Positions 7,345-15,683 are shown, counted from the stretch's first letter. The stretch: DNA of 54,716 nucleotides from Myxococcaceae bacterium (GCA_020247085.1 JADCJJ010000075.1:1-54716), one strand, 5' to 3'. Numbers and translations: made by a program. The notes: generated by a model from the letters alone, not told the origin.

Positions 7345-8337
7345 GTGGCCCCGACCGACTTCTTCAGCGACGTGTACGCGCGCCCGTCGGATGACGCGGC
7401 GAAGCAGGTGCTCGCCGACGCGCTGCTCGAGGCGGGCGATCCCCGGGGCGAGTTCATCGCGCTGCAGATGCTGCCGCGCCGGGGCCGCAAGGCCGAGCTC
7501 AAGCTCGAGCGGCTCCTCGAGCGTCACCGGGCGGCGTTCCTCGGGCCGCTCGCGGCGTCGGTGCTGCCGGCCGGGCAGGTCTGGGAGAAGGGCTTCCTCG
7601 TCGAGTGCCGCGCTGCGCTCGACGGGCGGCTCGTCGACGAGCCGGCCTGGGCCACGGTGCGCAAGCTCGAGGTGGTGAACGACGACGCGATGACGCCCAG
7701 GGAGCTGTCGAGCCCGCACCTCAAGAGCCTGCGCGAGGTGTCCCAGGTGCCGCGCGCCGGCGTGCTCGAGGTGTTCGCCGCGAGCCGCTCGCTGCCCTTC
7801 ACCTCGGTCGCGCTCGAGGGCCCCGGCCTCGTGACCCACTGGGACGACGCCCAGCTCCGCGCGCTGCGCGAGGCCCGCTCGCTGCCCGACCTGCGGCACC
7901 TCGGGCTGCGGCTGTGGCGCTTTCACCTCGAGGAGCTCGAGTGGTTGTGGACGGCCCCGGTCTTCGGGCGCGCGCGCTCGGTCGAGCTGGCGCTGCACCG
8001 CGTGGCGATCAACCTCGGCGCGCTGCGCGACCGGCTGATTGCCCTCTCGCGCGACGTGCCCGACGCGCTCGTGCTCAAGGGGCGTCAGCTCGAGCTCAAG
8101 CTCAAGCCGGCCGAGGCGTGGGCGGTCATGCACCTCACCGTCAAGACGCCCCTCGTCGAGGCCGTCATCGTCGACGCCGAGCTGATGCTGCAGTCGCTGC
8201 CGGCAGACGGCCTGGCGCGCCTCGACGTGACGTGCGACTTCCTCGTGCACCACGACGCGCTCGCGCGGCTCAAGCGCCTCACGCGGCGGTTTCCGAGGTT
8301 GGCCCCGGTGACGTGGCCTCGGGGCGCAGGGGGCTGA
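7345..8337 (+). CDS. TIGR02996-domain protein (repeat-companion type)
   Basis: The 330-residue protein is read from GTG 7345, because GAGAGGAG (7332-7339) is a good Shine-Dalgarno site five bases upstream. An ATG at 7330 overlaps that site. Near the N-terminus it carries the TIGR02996 signature, seen in Myxococcus and planctomycete paralogues: VYARPSDDAAKQVLADALLE followed by AGDPRGEFIALQM. The rest is Leu-rich with repeating strand-helix units (LPDLRHLGLRLWRFHLEEL, ARSVELALHRVAI, ARLDVTCDFLVHHDAL) and resembles the degenerate leucine-rich repeats that usually accompany this domain. The function is unknown; such proteins often occur in expanded families. It is convergent with the gene ending at 8369, and the 31 bp between them show no terminator. 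Confidence 0.75.
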   Translation: MAPTDFFSDVYARPSDDAAKQVLADALLEAGDPRGEFIALQMLPRRGRKAELKLERLLERHRAAFLGPLAASVLPAGQVWEKGFLVECRAALDGRLVDEPAWATVRKLEVVNDDAMTPRELSSPHLKSLREVSQVPRAGVLEVFAASRSLPFTSVALEGPGLVTHWDDAQLRALREARSLPDLRHLGLRLWRFHLEELEWLWTAPVFGRARSVELALHRVAINLGALRDRLIALSRDVPDALVLKGRQLELKLKPAEAWAVMHLTVKTPLVEAVIVDAELMLQSLPADGLARLDVTCDFLVHHDALARLKRLTRRFPRLAPVTWPRGAGG

Positions 8338-8368
8338 CGCGGCCGCGGCGTGGGGGGCGCCCGACGCG

Positions 8369-8956
8369 TCACTCGAGGCGGAGCGAGCGGGTGACGCGGA
8401 CGATGGAGTCCTGCGCCGACAGGTGGACCTCGCTGGCGGCCGGCACGTCGACGGCGCGGGTGGCGGACGCCGCGAGGAATCGAACGTCGATGACGCGCCG
8501 CCCCGGGGGCACGCCGCCGATGAGCAGGGTGCCCACCTGGAGCTCCCCGGAGCGTCGCTTCCCGTCGACGCTGACGGTGCAGGGCTGCCGACAGGTGACG
8601 AACAGCTTCGAGGGTGCTCCCGCAGGGCCCTTCGCAGGCGGCTTCGCGCTCACCGCGCGTGGGCGTACTCGCTCGACGCGAAACCGCCCGCCGCTCAGCG
8701 ACACCTCGACCTCGCTCGCTGCCTGGACGTCGAGGAAGACGGCGGCGACCGGCAGGCCTGCGAAGCCCTCGGTCTCGAAGCGCACGCGGCCGGGCGTCAC
8801 CCCGTCGAACTCGAAGCGCCTCGAGGTCAGGCGCCGCCCGCGCTGGCCCGCCACCGTCACGGAGCAGTCGGCCTCGCAGGTCAAGCGCACGAGGCTCTCT
8901 CTCGGGGCGCCTGGCGCCGCCAGCAGGGCCGCCGCGAGCAGGGCGGCGACGGTCAC
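8369..8956 (-). CDS. Exported protein with two PEGA-like Cys-containing repeats
   Basis: The 195-residue protein starts at a GTG that overlaps the stop of the S46 peptidase gene by four bases (GTGA), so it is probably translated by coupling. It has a short signal peptide (VAALLAAALLAAP). Two related beta-sandwich units follow, each opening with a strand holding a close cysteine pair: LTCEADCSVTVAGQ near residue 25 and VTCRQPCTVSVDGKR near residue 120. Each continues to a PGR turn (VTPGRVRFET; VPPGRRVIDVRF). This is the layout of PEGA-like carbohydrate or cell-surface modules, with disulfides likely in the periplasm. The linker is Pro/Lys-rich (SAKPPAKGPAGAP). A link to the upstream peptidase is suggested only by the overlap. 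Confidence 0.7.
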   Translation of the reverse strand: MTVAALLAAALLAAPGAPRESLVRLTCEADCSVTVAGQRGRRLTSRRFEFDGVTPGRVRFETEGFAGLPVAAVFLDVQAASEVEVSLSGGRFRVERVRPRAVSAKPPAKGPAGAPSKLFVTCRQPCTVSVDGKRRSGELQVGTLLIGGVPPGRRVIDVRFLAASATRAVDVPAASEVHLSAQDSIVRVTRSLRLE

Positions 8957-11076
8957 TTCTGGCCGGCCCCGGCCGACGGCGCGGGCGCGCCCTTGAGCTC
9001 TTCGACGAGGCGCTGGGCGCCGTACACCTTCGCGAGCGCCTCGAGGAGCGCCGCGCTGTGGACCGAGACGGCGCGGTTCACCGTCTCGTCGAAGCCATAG
9101 TCTCCGCCGAGCGACTGAATGTTGCCGTCGAAGATGAGGCCGACCACCTCACGGTCCTTGTTGATCAACGGCGAGCCCGAGTTGCCGCCGATGATGTCGT
9201 TGGTGGTAGCGAGGTTGAAGGGGGTGTCGAGCGCGAGCGCGCCCTTCGCGTCGAGCCACTTCTTCGGCAGCGCGAAGGGCTCGGCGCCGGTGTGCCGCTC
9301 GAAGGCGCCGCCGAGGGTGGTGAACGGCTTCACCTCGCGGCCGTCTTCGACGTACCCCTTCACTGCGCCGAACGAGAGCCTGAGCGTGAAGGTGGCGTCG
9401 GGGTACAGCTTCTCGCCGTAGACGGCGAAGCGCGCCTTCGCGAGCAGCTCCTGCTGCTTCTTCAGCGGGCCCTCGACTTCGTTCTCGAACCGGGTGCGCA
9501 CCGCGCGGGCCTCGGCGTCGAAGCTGCGCGCGAAGGCGATCATCGGGTCCTTCGAGGCGTCGACGGCCGCCTTGCCGCCCTCGAAGAGCGCCAGGCGTGA
9601 GCCGGGCGCGGGCTTGCCGTTCTTCGCCTTCGGGTCCGGCGCACCCTGCACGTCGAGCTTCGTGCCGGTGACGAGCTCGCGGGCGACCTCGGCCGGGGCC
9701 CTGGCGCCGAGCATCTTCTTCACCACCGGGTGGTCGGGCGAGAGGTCTTCGCGGATCTTCGTGAGCGACCAGGTGAGCCGGGCGATCTCCAGCTCCTTGT
9801 AGATGGGGGCGTTCGAGAGCAGCTGCGCCTTGAGCTGGGGCAGGCGCGAGTCGGTGAACTCCTTGAGCCGCTCACCGTTCGGCTTGCCCGACTCGTCGGC
9901 GAGGCGCACCAGGGCGCGGGCCTTGCCGAACAGGTCAGCGTAGGGGCCGCCCTCGAGGGCGCCGTACTCCTTGCGCAGGGCGGCGCTCTTCGCGGTGAGG
10001 CGCTCGATCTCGTCCCAGACGCGGCCGAAGTCGGCCTTGAGCTTCGGGTCGGCGTTCACCTTCTTGCGGAAGTCGTCTTCGTTCGCCACGAGCTTGCCGA
10101 AGAAGGCGGCGTCGGCGAGGGCGGCGTGGCGCCCCTTGAGGGCCTTGAAGCCGTTCTCGACCCCGAAGAGGGTGTCGTTCGAGTGCCGCTTCTGCTCGGC
10201 GCCGCGGTTCTGGTACTCGGTGACGAGGCCGCGGAGCTCGGCGAGCCGGAACAGACGCATGGGCAGGCGGGCGTCGCGGTCGTCCTTGAGCTGCGCGACG
10301 GTCAACGTGCGCGAGGTGCCGCCGGGGTTGCCCGAGACGAACGTCAGCTCGCCGTCCTTTGCACCGGCCGCCGAGAACCTGAAGAAGGTGTCGGTCTTGA
10401 GGGGCTTGCCGTCGGGGCCCCACAGCCGCAGGAACGTCACGTCGAGGTCGTACCGGGGGAACATGAAGTTGTCGGGGTCGCCGCCGAAGAAGGCGATGGC
10501 GTCTTCCGGCGCCATCACCAGGCGCACGTCCTGGAAGCGGCGGTACTTGTACAGATCGTACCGGCCGCCGCGGTACAGGGTGACGACGTCGCAGCGGAAC
10601 TCGTCGCTGGTGGCGCACTCCTTCTCGATCTTCGCGATCTCGGTCTTCTGCGTCTCGGCGAACCTGTCGTCGGCGACGCCCCGGGTGGCGTCCTGCACGC
10701 GGCGGGTGACGTCGACGATCTCGACGAGCTGGTTCATCTCCATCGCCGGGCACTTCGCCTCTTCGGCGAGCGTCTTCGCCAAGAAGCCGTCGCGGTTGAA
10801 GTCCTTCTTCGACAGGCCCGACAGGTTCTCGATGCAGGTGCGCGCGCAGTGGTGGTTCGTCATCACCAGGCCGTCGGCCGAGACGAGCGACGCCGAGCAG
10901 CCGCCGGCGATGCGCACCGAGGCGAGGCGCACCTGGTCGAGCCACTCCTTCGTGGGCTCGAACCCGTACTTCTTCTTCACTTCGGCCGACGGGAAGGCGT
11001 TGAACGTCCACATGCCTTCGTCGGCGAGGGCGGGGAGGGCGACGAGCGCGGCGAGCGCGAGCGGGCGCAGCGACAT
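8953..11076 (-). CDS. S46-family dipeptidyl peptidase (DPP7/DPP11 type), periplasmic
   Basis: The 707-residue protein has the usual length for the family. The ATG at 11076 is preceded by GGAG five bases away and yields the signal peptide MSLRPLALAALVALPALADE. The mature start EGMWTFNAFPSAEVKKKYGF is typical of S46. The trypsin-like fold has its catalytic His in MTNHHC (His75-His76 region) and its Ser in GGNSGSPLINKD near residue 632. A helical insertion, which removes dipeptides from the N-terminus of oligopeptides, fills the middle. The acidic residue is expected in the NFMFPRYDLDV stretch. The P1 preference (aliphatic or acidic) cannot be read by eye. It probably degrades peptides in the periplasm, and its 3' end is fused to the start of the Cys-pair protein. 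Confidence 0.93.
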   Translation of the reverse strand: MSLRPLALAALVALPALADEGMWTFNAFPSAEVKKKYGFEPTKEWLDQVRLASVRIAGGCSASLVSADGLVMTNHHCARTCIENLSGLSKKDFNRDGFLAKTLAEEAKCPAMEMNQLVEIVDVTRRVQDATRGVADDRFAETQKTEIAKIEKECATSDEFRCDVVTLYRGGRYDLYKYRRFQDVRLVMAPEDAIAFFGGDPDNFMFPRYDLDVTFLRLWGPDGKPLKTDTFFRFSAAGAKDGELTFVSGNPGGTSRTLTVAQLKDDRDARLPMRLFRLAELRGLVTEYQNRGAEQKRHSNDTLFGVENGFKALKGRHAALADAAFFGKLVANEDDFRKKVNADPKLKADFGRVWDEIERLTAKSAALRKEYGALEGGPYADLFGKARALVRLADESGKPNGERLKEFTDSRLPQLKAQLLSNAPIYKELEIARLTWSLTKIREDLSPDHPVVKKMLGARAPAEVARELVTGTKLDVQGAPDPKAKNGKPAPGSRLALFEGGKAAVDASKDPMIAFARSFDAEARAVRTRFENEVEGPLKKQQELLAKARFAVYGEKLYPDATFTLRLSFGAVKGYVEDGREVKPFTTLGGAFERHTGAEPFALPKKWLDAKGALALDTPFNLATTNDIIGGNSGSPLINKDREVVGLIFDGNIQSLGGDYGFDETVNRAVSVHSAALLEALAKVYGAQRLVEELKGAPAPSAGAGQK

Positions 11077-11178
11077 GGAGACTCCGTGAGCGAGAGGGGA
11101 CGGCGGTGAGGCGCGCCGTTTCCTCCCAACCTCACGCGGCGTCAAGCGCCGGCCGCCGGGCCGTCGTGCCCGCGGGCC

Positions 11179-11198
11179 CCTCCGCCTTCGGCGGGAGG
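11179..11198 (-). terminator. GC-rich hairpin downstream of the Ser/Thr kinase gene
   Basis: CCGCC and GGCGG flank a TTC loop, with outer CCT/AGG pairs extending the stem. The hairpin starts about 14 bases after the kinase stop codon and before the next same-strand gene. No U-tract follows, so it would be a weak or Rho-assisted terminator. Confidence 0.3.
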
Positions 11199-11211
11199 CG
11201 CGCCGGCTCGG

Positions 11212-12465
11212 TCAGAAGAGCGAGAGCACGAAGCTCACCGCCCCCCCCAGGGCGAGCGACGCCACGAGCGTGGTGACGACGATCGTGGCCATCGGGTGCG
11301 CGTCGATGCGGTGCACGGCCTCTTGCAGCAGGCGCTTGGTGAGGGTGCGCTGACATTGCACCTGCACGCGGCCGTCGACGATGCGCTGGAGCGCCTCGAT
11401 CATCTCGCGGGCCGTCTGGAAGCGGCGCGCCGGGTCCTTCTCCATCGCCTTCAAGAGGAACCAGCCCAACTCTGCCGGGACGGCGGGCTGGCCCGGGTGC
11501 TGGCGCATGGCGAAGACCTCGGGCGCCCGCTGCTGCACGCCCGCCAGCACGTCGGGGACGGTCTCGAGTGGCGAGAGGTAGTGCGAGAGGTAGAGGAACT
11601 CGTGGAAGAGCACCGCGAGCGAGTACAGGTCGCTGCGCTGGTCGAGCGCGCCATGGTCGCCCCGGGCCTGCTCCGGAGACATGTAGTAGGGCGTGCCCAT
11701 GATGGCCCCGGCCGAGGTCTGCATCGACGAGCCCTCGCGGGCCGACGTGGGCGCGCGGGCGGGAGCCTCGAGCGCCGTGGCCTTGAGCTGTCGGGCGAGG
11801 CCCCAGTCCATCACGGTGACCTCCCCGAACGGGCCGATCATGACGTTGGCCGGCTTGAGGTCGCGGTGCACGAAGCCCTGGTCGTGCGCGAACGCCATGG
11901 CGTTGAGGATCGACAGGAACACCTGCAGGCGCACGTGGAACGGGAAGCGCGCGTGTGAGGCGGGCTCCCCGGCCGCGAGGCGCGCGATGATGGCCTCGAG
12001 GCTCTCTCCCCGCAGGTGCTTCATGACGAAGTAGTACTTGCCGCGCTCGTCGACGCCCACGTCGTGGAGCGGGACGATGTTGGGGTGCTCGAGCGCCCCC
12101 ACGGTGCGGATCTCGTCGACGAAGCGCATCACCAGGCCGAGGTCGCTCTGGTCGGTCAGCCGCTTGATGGCGACGGTTCGCGCGATGTCGTGGTCCTTTG
12201 CCAGCACCACCTCACCCATGCCGCCCTGCCCGAGCTGCCCGAGCTCCTCGAAGCGCACCGCGTTCGTCGTCGCCGCCACGGGCGTCGGCCCGTTCCACTG
12301 CACTCGCGGGAGCACCGTCGTGCGCCGCGGCTCCGCGGCGACGGTCGAGAGCTCGTCGGCCACCGGCGCGGCGACCGCCCTGTTGGTGCTCAGCGCCGTG
12401 TCGTTCGGCCCGACCATGGGAATGGGGTCGGACAGGAAGCTGTCGTGCGCCGAGCCATCGGACAT
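11212..12465 (-). CDS. Eukaryotic-like Ser/Thr protein kinase with C-terminal membrane anchor
   Basis: The 417-residue protein starts at the ATG at 12465 (MSDGSAHDSFLSDP). An N-terminal tail of about 80 residues is rich in Ser/Thr/Pro. The kinase domain follows with the glycine loop LGQGGMGEVVLAKD, the ion-pair Lys in TVAIKRL, the catalytic loop VHRDLKPANVMI, and DWG in place of DFG (MDWGLARQ). An activation segment ending in GTPYYMSPEQARG and the RSDLYSLAVLFHEFL helix complete it. One membrane helix (MATIVVTTLVASLALGGAVS) closes the protein, so the C-terminus ends at or beyond the membrane without a PASTA or sensor domain. All catalytic residues appear present. It is divergent from dprA (82 bp); substrates are unknown. 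Confidence 0.92.
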   Translation of the reverse strand: MSDGSAHDSFLSDPIPMVGPNDTALSTNRAVAAPVADELSTVAAEPRRTTVLPRVQWNGPTPVAATTNAVRFEELGQLGQGGMGEVVLAKDHDIARTVAIKRLTDQSDLGLVMRFVDEIRTVGALEHPNIVPLHDVGVDERGKYYFVMKHLRGESLEAIIARLAAGEPASHARFPFHVRLQVFLSILNAMAFAHDQGFVHRDLKPANVMIGPFGEVTVMDWGLARQLKATALEAPARAPTSAREGSSMQTSAGAIMGTPYYMSPEQARGDHGALDQRSDLYSLAVLFHEFLYLSHYLSPLETVPDVLAGVQQRAPEVFAMRQHPGQPAVPAELGWFLLKAMEKDPARRFQTAREMIEALQRIVDGRVQVQCQRTLTKRLLQEAVHRIDAHPMATIVVTTLVASLALGGAVSFVLSLF

Positions 12466-12547
12466 GAGGAGTTCTTCGGCTCACGCCACGGGAAGTTTCA
12501 GGTGGGCCTGCGCCGTACATGTCAGCCCTCACTGGTACACGGGTGAC

Positions 12548-13642
12548 ATGGACACGGCGGAGCGGCGGGCGGTGGTGGGGTTGTGGAGCATTCAAGGGGT
12601 TGGCGCGAAGGGCTTCGCGGCGTTCGAGGCGAGGGTGCCGCGGCGCGAGTGGGCAGCGCTGCCGATGCGCGAGGTGGCGAGCCTCTACACCGACAAGCCG
12701 GGGCTGCGGGCGCGGCTTTTCCGCGGGCCGGGGCTGTTGGCGCGGGCCGAGGTGGTCGAGGCGCAGCTGCGGCGATGCGGTGGGCGCGTGTGTCTGTCAG
12801 GAGACGCGGAGTACCCCGGGGCGCTCGTCGGGCTCGAGGGCGCGCCCCCGGTATTGTTCATGAAGGGCCCGGGCGCGGCGCGGGCGGGGCGAGGTCAGGT
12901 GGCCATCGTGGGCACGCGCGCCGTGCCCGACGAGTGGCGGTCTTGGACGTTCGAGCTCGCGCGCGCGTGCGCCCGGCAGGGGCTGGTGGTGGCGAGCGGC
13001 GGGGCCGAGGGCGTCGACAGCGCGGCCCACGCAGGTGCGCTGGCTGGCGGGGGCGTGACGTGGGTCTTCGCGGCCAGCGGTCTCGACCAGCTCGATGATC
13101 CGCCGAAGCGGGTGCTCGCCTCGCTCGACGCGCGCAGCACCATGTTCACCGCGCTCCCGCCCGGCGTGAGGGCCAACGACGGCCTCTTCGTTCAGCGCAA
13201 CCGCTTCATCTCGGGCGCCGCTCAGGCGGTGGTGGTGGTGCGCGGGAAGGAGGACTCCGGGGCGCGTCACACGGCGCAGTACGCGCTGGAGCAGCGCCGG
13301 CCGCTGCTGGCGGTGCCGCCCGGCCCGATGGAGCCCAACGCCGGGCTGTGCCGCGCGCTGCTGCGCGAGGGCTGCGCGCCCTGCTTCGACGTGAGCGACG
13401 TCATGCGGGCGCTGTCGGTCGAGGCGACGACCATGGCCGACGAGGTGTTCGAGCGCGCGGCGATCGACGCCCGTGTCAGGGACCTGTTGGAGCGCCTCCC
13501 CGCCGGCGCCTTCACGATGGAGCGGGCGCTCGAGGCGCTGCCGGAGCTGAGCTCGGGCGACGTCACGGCGCTGCTGGTCGAGCTCGAGCTTGCAGGTTGG
13601 GTGGTGCCGCGCTCAGGGCGCCGCTACGAAAAGAGAGCGTGA
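12548..13642 (+). CDS. dprA: DNA-processing protein DprA/Smf
   Basis: The 364-residue protein starts at the ATG at 12548 (MDTAERRAVVGLWSIQGVGA). It has an N-terminal helix-hairpin-helix part and the Rossmann-like DprA core: VAIVGTRAVPDEW (usually VGSRxxxxYG), LVVASGGAEGVDSAAHAGAL, and FVQRNRFISGAAQAVVVV. It ends with a winged-helix domain (VRDLLERLPAGAFTMERALEALP). DprA binds single-stranded DNA and loads RecA during natural transformation. The core is somewhat divergent: the usual GxGLDxxYPxxN motif reads ASGLDQLDDPP. The fold is clear but the partner contacts may differ. It is transcribed away from the kinase gene, and no convincing Shine-Dalgarno site precedes it. Confidence 0.9.
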   Translation: MDTAERRAVVGLWSIQGVGAKGFAAFEARVPRREWAALPMREVASLYTDKPGLRARLFRGPGLLARAEVVEAQLRRCGGRVCLSGDAEYPGALVGLEGAPPVLFMKGPGAARAGRGQVAIVGTRAVPDEWRSWTFELARACARQGLVVASGGAEGVDSAAHAGALAGGGVTWVFAASGLDQLDDPPKRVLASLDARSTMFTALPPGVRANDGLFVQRNRFISGAAQAVVVVRGKEDSGARHTAQYALEQRRPLLAVPPGPMEPNAGLCRALLREGCAPCFDVSDVMRALSVEATTMADEVFERAAIDARVRDLLERLPAGAFTMERALEALPELSSGDVTALLVELELAGWVVPRSGRRYEKRA

Positions 13643-13665
13643 GGTTCTCTCGAAGCGGTCATTTG

Positions 13666-13694
13666 TTGACGGCTCCGGGAGCGCCAACTAGAAG
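13666..13694 (+). promoter_or_regulatory. Candidate sigma70-type promoter for the motor cluster
   Basis: TTGACG at 13666-13671 is followed after exactly 17 bases by TAGAAG at 13689-13694, close to the consensus -35 and -10 boxes. It lies in the 98-bp gap after dprA, about 47 bases before the ATG at 13741. AAAGGA (13722-13727) may serve as a distant ribosome-binding site. It is the best promoter-like match I found in the window. Confidence 0.5.
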
Positions 13695-13740
13695 TCTTCG
13701 AGGGCTTTCACCGCCGGGTTGAAAGGAAACAAACACTTCC

Positions 13741-14484
13741 ATGTCCGCCAGCATGATGGTTCAACACCTCCTCGATGTGGTGCTGACCGCCGAGCCAGCG
13801 CACGGCGCTGAAGGTTCGTTCAAGGATTCTCTCGTCGCCTTCTTCAAGGAAGGCGGCACGTTCATGTTCGTGAACATCTTCTGGCTGGCGTGCGCGCTCG
13901 CGGTGACCATCGAGCGCATCGTCACCCTGATGTTCCGGTACAACCTGAACGCGGGACCATTCATGGAGCAGATCACCAAGCTCGTGCTGACCGGAAACCC
14001 GGACCGCGCGGTCAAGCTCTGCGGCGCCGCTCCGAACGCACCCCTGGCCAAGGTGGTGCGCTCGGGGCTCACCCGAGCCAACCGCGGCGAGGTCGAGGTC
14101 GCGAAGGCCATCGAAGAGTCGATTCTCGAGCAAACGCCGCACATCACGGCGCGCATTCAGTGGCTGTGGTCGCTGGCGAACATCGCAACGCTCTTTGGCC
14201 TCATCGGCACCATCATCGGCCTCATCGGAACCTTCAAGTCGCTCGGCAACGTTCCGGCGGACCAGAAGCAGGCGCTGCTCTCGAAGGGTATCTCGGAAGC
14301 CATGAACAACACGGCGTTCGGGCTGGGTATCGCCGTGACCTGCATCATCGCACACCTGTTTCTGACGGCCTACGCTCGCCGCATGATCGAGGTCGTCGAG
14401 CTCAACGCGATGAAGCTCGAGAACCTGCTCGCGCGTCGCGCCGCCGGAGAGACGAGCGCGATGGACTTCGAGAAGGCCTCCTGA
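13741..14484 (+). CDS. MotA/TolQ/ExbB proton-channel protein (AglR-like)
   Basis: The 247-residue protein has the TolQ/ExbB plan. One membrane helix lies near residues 38-60 (TFMFVNIFWLACALAVTIERI). A cytoplasmic domain runs to about residue 140 (KLVLTGNPDRAVKLCGAAPNAPLAKVVRSGL). Two closing helices follow: IATLFGLIGTIIGLIGTFKSL at about 148-170, and NNTAFGLGIAVTCIIAHLFLTAYARR at about 185-210. It would form the five-fold channel that couples proton flow to work in the periplasm, together with the two TolR-type proteins immediately downstream. The unit of one TolQ-type plus two TolR-type proteins matches the AglR-AglQ-AglS gliding motor of Myxococcus; a Tol-Pal or Exb system would normally carry other genes. 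No tonB, tolA or pal is adjacent. Confidence 0.88.
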   Translation: MSASMMVQHLLDVVLTAEPAHGAEGSFKDSLVAFFKEGGTFMFVNIFWLACALAVTIERIVTLMFRYNLNAGPFMEQITKLVLTGNPDRAVKLCGAAPNAPLAKVVRSGLTRANRGEVEVAKAIEESILEQTPHITARIQWLWSLANIATLFGLIGTIIGLIGTFKSLGNVPADQKQALLSKGISEAMNNTAFGLGIAVTCIIAHLFLTAYARRMIEVVELNAMKLENLLARRAAGETSAMDFEKAS

Positions 14485-14489
14485 CGACC

Positions 14490-14518
14490 GCTCCTTCGGG
14501 GAGCTCCGGGGAACCCGG
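14490..14518. other. Two small hairpins between the channel gene and the first TolR-type gene
   Basis: GCTCC (14490-14494) pairs with GGAGC (14500-14504), and CCGGG (14506-14510) pairs with CCCGG (14514-14518) across GAA. They fill part of the 70-base gap within the presumed operon and could adjust message stability or the ratio of channel to stator proteins. Short stems in GC-rich DNA arise easily by chance. Confidence 0.25.
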
Positions 14519-14554
14519 GGCGCTTCCCGATGTCAGCGGCTTCACCGGTGCGAC

Positions 14555-15088
14555 ATGGCGTTCCACGTCTCGAAGCGCAAGCTGAAGCCGAAGGAAGAAG
14601 AGGAAGCGGGCGAGCTGAACATCGTCCCGTACCTCGACATCCTCATGAACCTCATCATCTTCATGCTCCTGTCGATGACGGGGCTGGCCACGTTCGGCAT
14701 CCTGAACGTGAGCGCTCCGGCGTACGGAGGCGGTGTGGGCGGTGGGGACCCGACAGAAAAGCCGCCGCTCCTGTTGACGGTCGCCATCGCGAAGAACGGG
14801 TTCTACATCGCGGCGACTGGCGGGGTGCTGCCGGGCATCGAGAGCCAGGGGTCGGCCTCTGAAGGTGCGCCGCCCACCATCGCGAAGAAGGGCGATGGCT
14901 CCTACGACTACGCGGCGCTCAACGCCAAGATGAAGGAGATCAAGGCGTCATTCCCCGACGAGTCGAAGGTCATCATCGCCGCCGAGGCCGACACCCAGTA
15001 CGAGGTGCTCGTCTCGACGATGGACGGGACACGCGAGACGGCCGACCGCAAGCTGCTCTTCCCTGACGTCACCCTGGCGAGCTTCTAG
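14555..15088 (+). CDS. ExbD/TolR-family protein (AglQ-like)
   Basis: The 177-residue protein has a basic cytoplasmic tail (MAFHVSKRKLKPKEEEE). A single membrane helix (ELNIVPYLDILMNLIIFMLL) carries the key acidic residue Asp28, which in this family cycles protons through the TolQ-type channel. The periplasmic part has a glycine-rich linker (YGGGVGGGDP) and a TolR-like alpha/beta domain (PPLLLTVAIAKNGFYIAATG; SKVIIAAEADTQYEVLVSTM). From memory, the conserved Asp in M. xanthus AglQ is also numbered 28. The gene sits 70 bp after the channel gene and 10 bp before the second TolR-type gene, consistent with one operon. Confidence 0.88.
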   Translation: MAFHVSKRKLKPKEEEEAGELNIVPYLDILMNLIIFMLLSMTGLATFGILNVSAPAYGGGVGGGDPTEKPPLLLTVAIAKNGFYIAATGGVLPGIESQGSASEGAPPTIAKKGDGSYDYAALNAKMKEIKASFPDESKVIIAAEADTQYEVLVSTMDGTRETADRKLLFPDVTLASF

Positions 15089-15098
15089 AGGACTTTCG

Positions 15099-15683
15099 AT
15101 GGCAACGGCCGCGCACACCCCCGCCACGGAGTTGACCGAAGAAGACATTCAGCGCATGCGCTTCCGCAAGGCCATGGCGCGGAAGAAGCGCAAGGAGCGC
15201 GAGGCCGAGGGCGAGATCAAGGAGCTCAACATCACCGCGATGATGGACATCATGACCATCATCCTGGTGTTCCTCATCAAGTCGTACACGGCGTCGTCCG
15301 TGACGATGACCGCCTCGGAGGACGTGCGGCCCCCGCTGTCTTCGACGCGCCTGACGCCCAAGGACACGGTGGCCGTCACCGTGACGCCGCGGCACATCCT
15401 CGTGGGCGACAAGGTGAAGGCGTCGCTCGGCAAGGACATGACGTTGAACCCAGCGGACCTGCAGGGGAAGTTGATTCTCCCGCTGGACGCGGCGCTGAAG
15501 AAGGAAGTCGAGAAGCTCAAGTACATCGCCGAGCGCAACCCGGCGGCGCCTTTCCTCGGCGAGGTGTCGGTCATCGGTGACCGGCGCATCTCGTACGAGC
15601 TGCTCTCGTCGGTGCTGTACACGGCGGGGCAGAACGAGCTGCAAAATTTTCGCTTCATCGTGATCTCGAAGGCCGACGACTGA
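15099..15683 (+). CDS. ExbD/TolR-family protein (AglS-like)
   Basis: The 194-residue protein has a long, highly charged N-terminal tail (AMARKKRKEREAEGEIKE). One membrane helix (ELNITAMMDIMTIILVFLIK) contains Asp50 at the expected proton-relay position. The periplasmic domain (VAVTVTPRHILVGDKVKASL ... EVSVIGDRRISYELLSSVLY ... NFRFIVISKADD) ends in the typical TolR strand. It differs from the preceding TolR-type protein in length and linker, so the two probably have distinct roles in the same complex, as AglQ and AglS do. It lies 10 bp downstream of that gene and 60 bp upstream of trmFO. A CGCTCCGGAGCG palindrome (15729-15740) lies right before the trmFO start. Confidence 0.87.
   Translation: MATAAHTPATELTEEDIQRMRFRKAMARKKRKEREAEGEIKELNITAMMDIMTIILVFLIKSYTASSVTMTASEDVRPPLSSTRLTPKDTVAVTVTPRHILVGDKVKASLGKDMTLNPADLQGKLILPLDAALKKEVEKLKYIAERNPAAPFLGEVSVIGDRRISYELLSSVLYTAGQNELQNFRFIVISKADD

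Noticed and set aside
9730-11109. A 459-codon open frame antisense to the S46 peptidase
   Set aside because: High G+C makes long antisense frames common; the sense frame carries all the family motifs.
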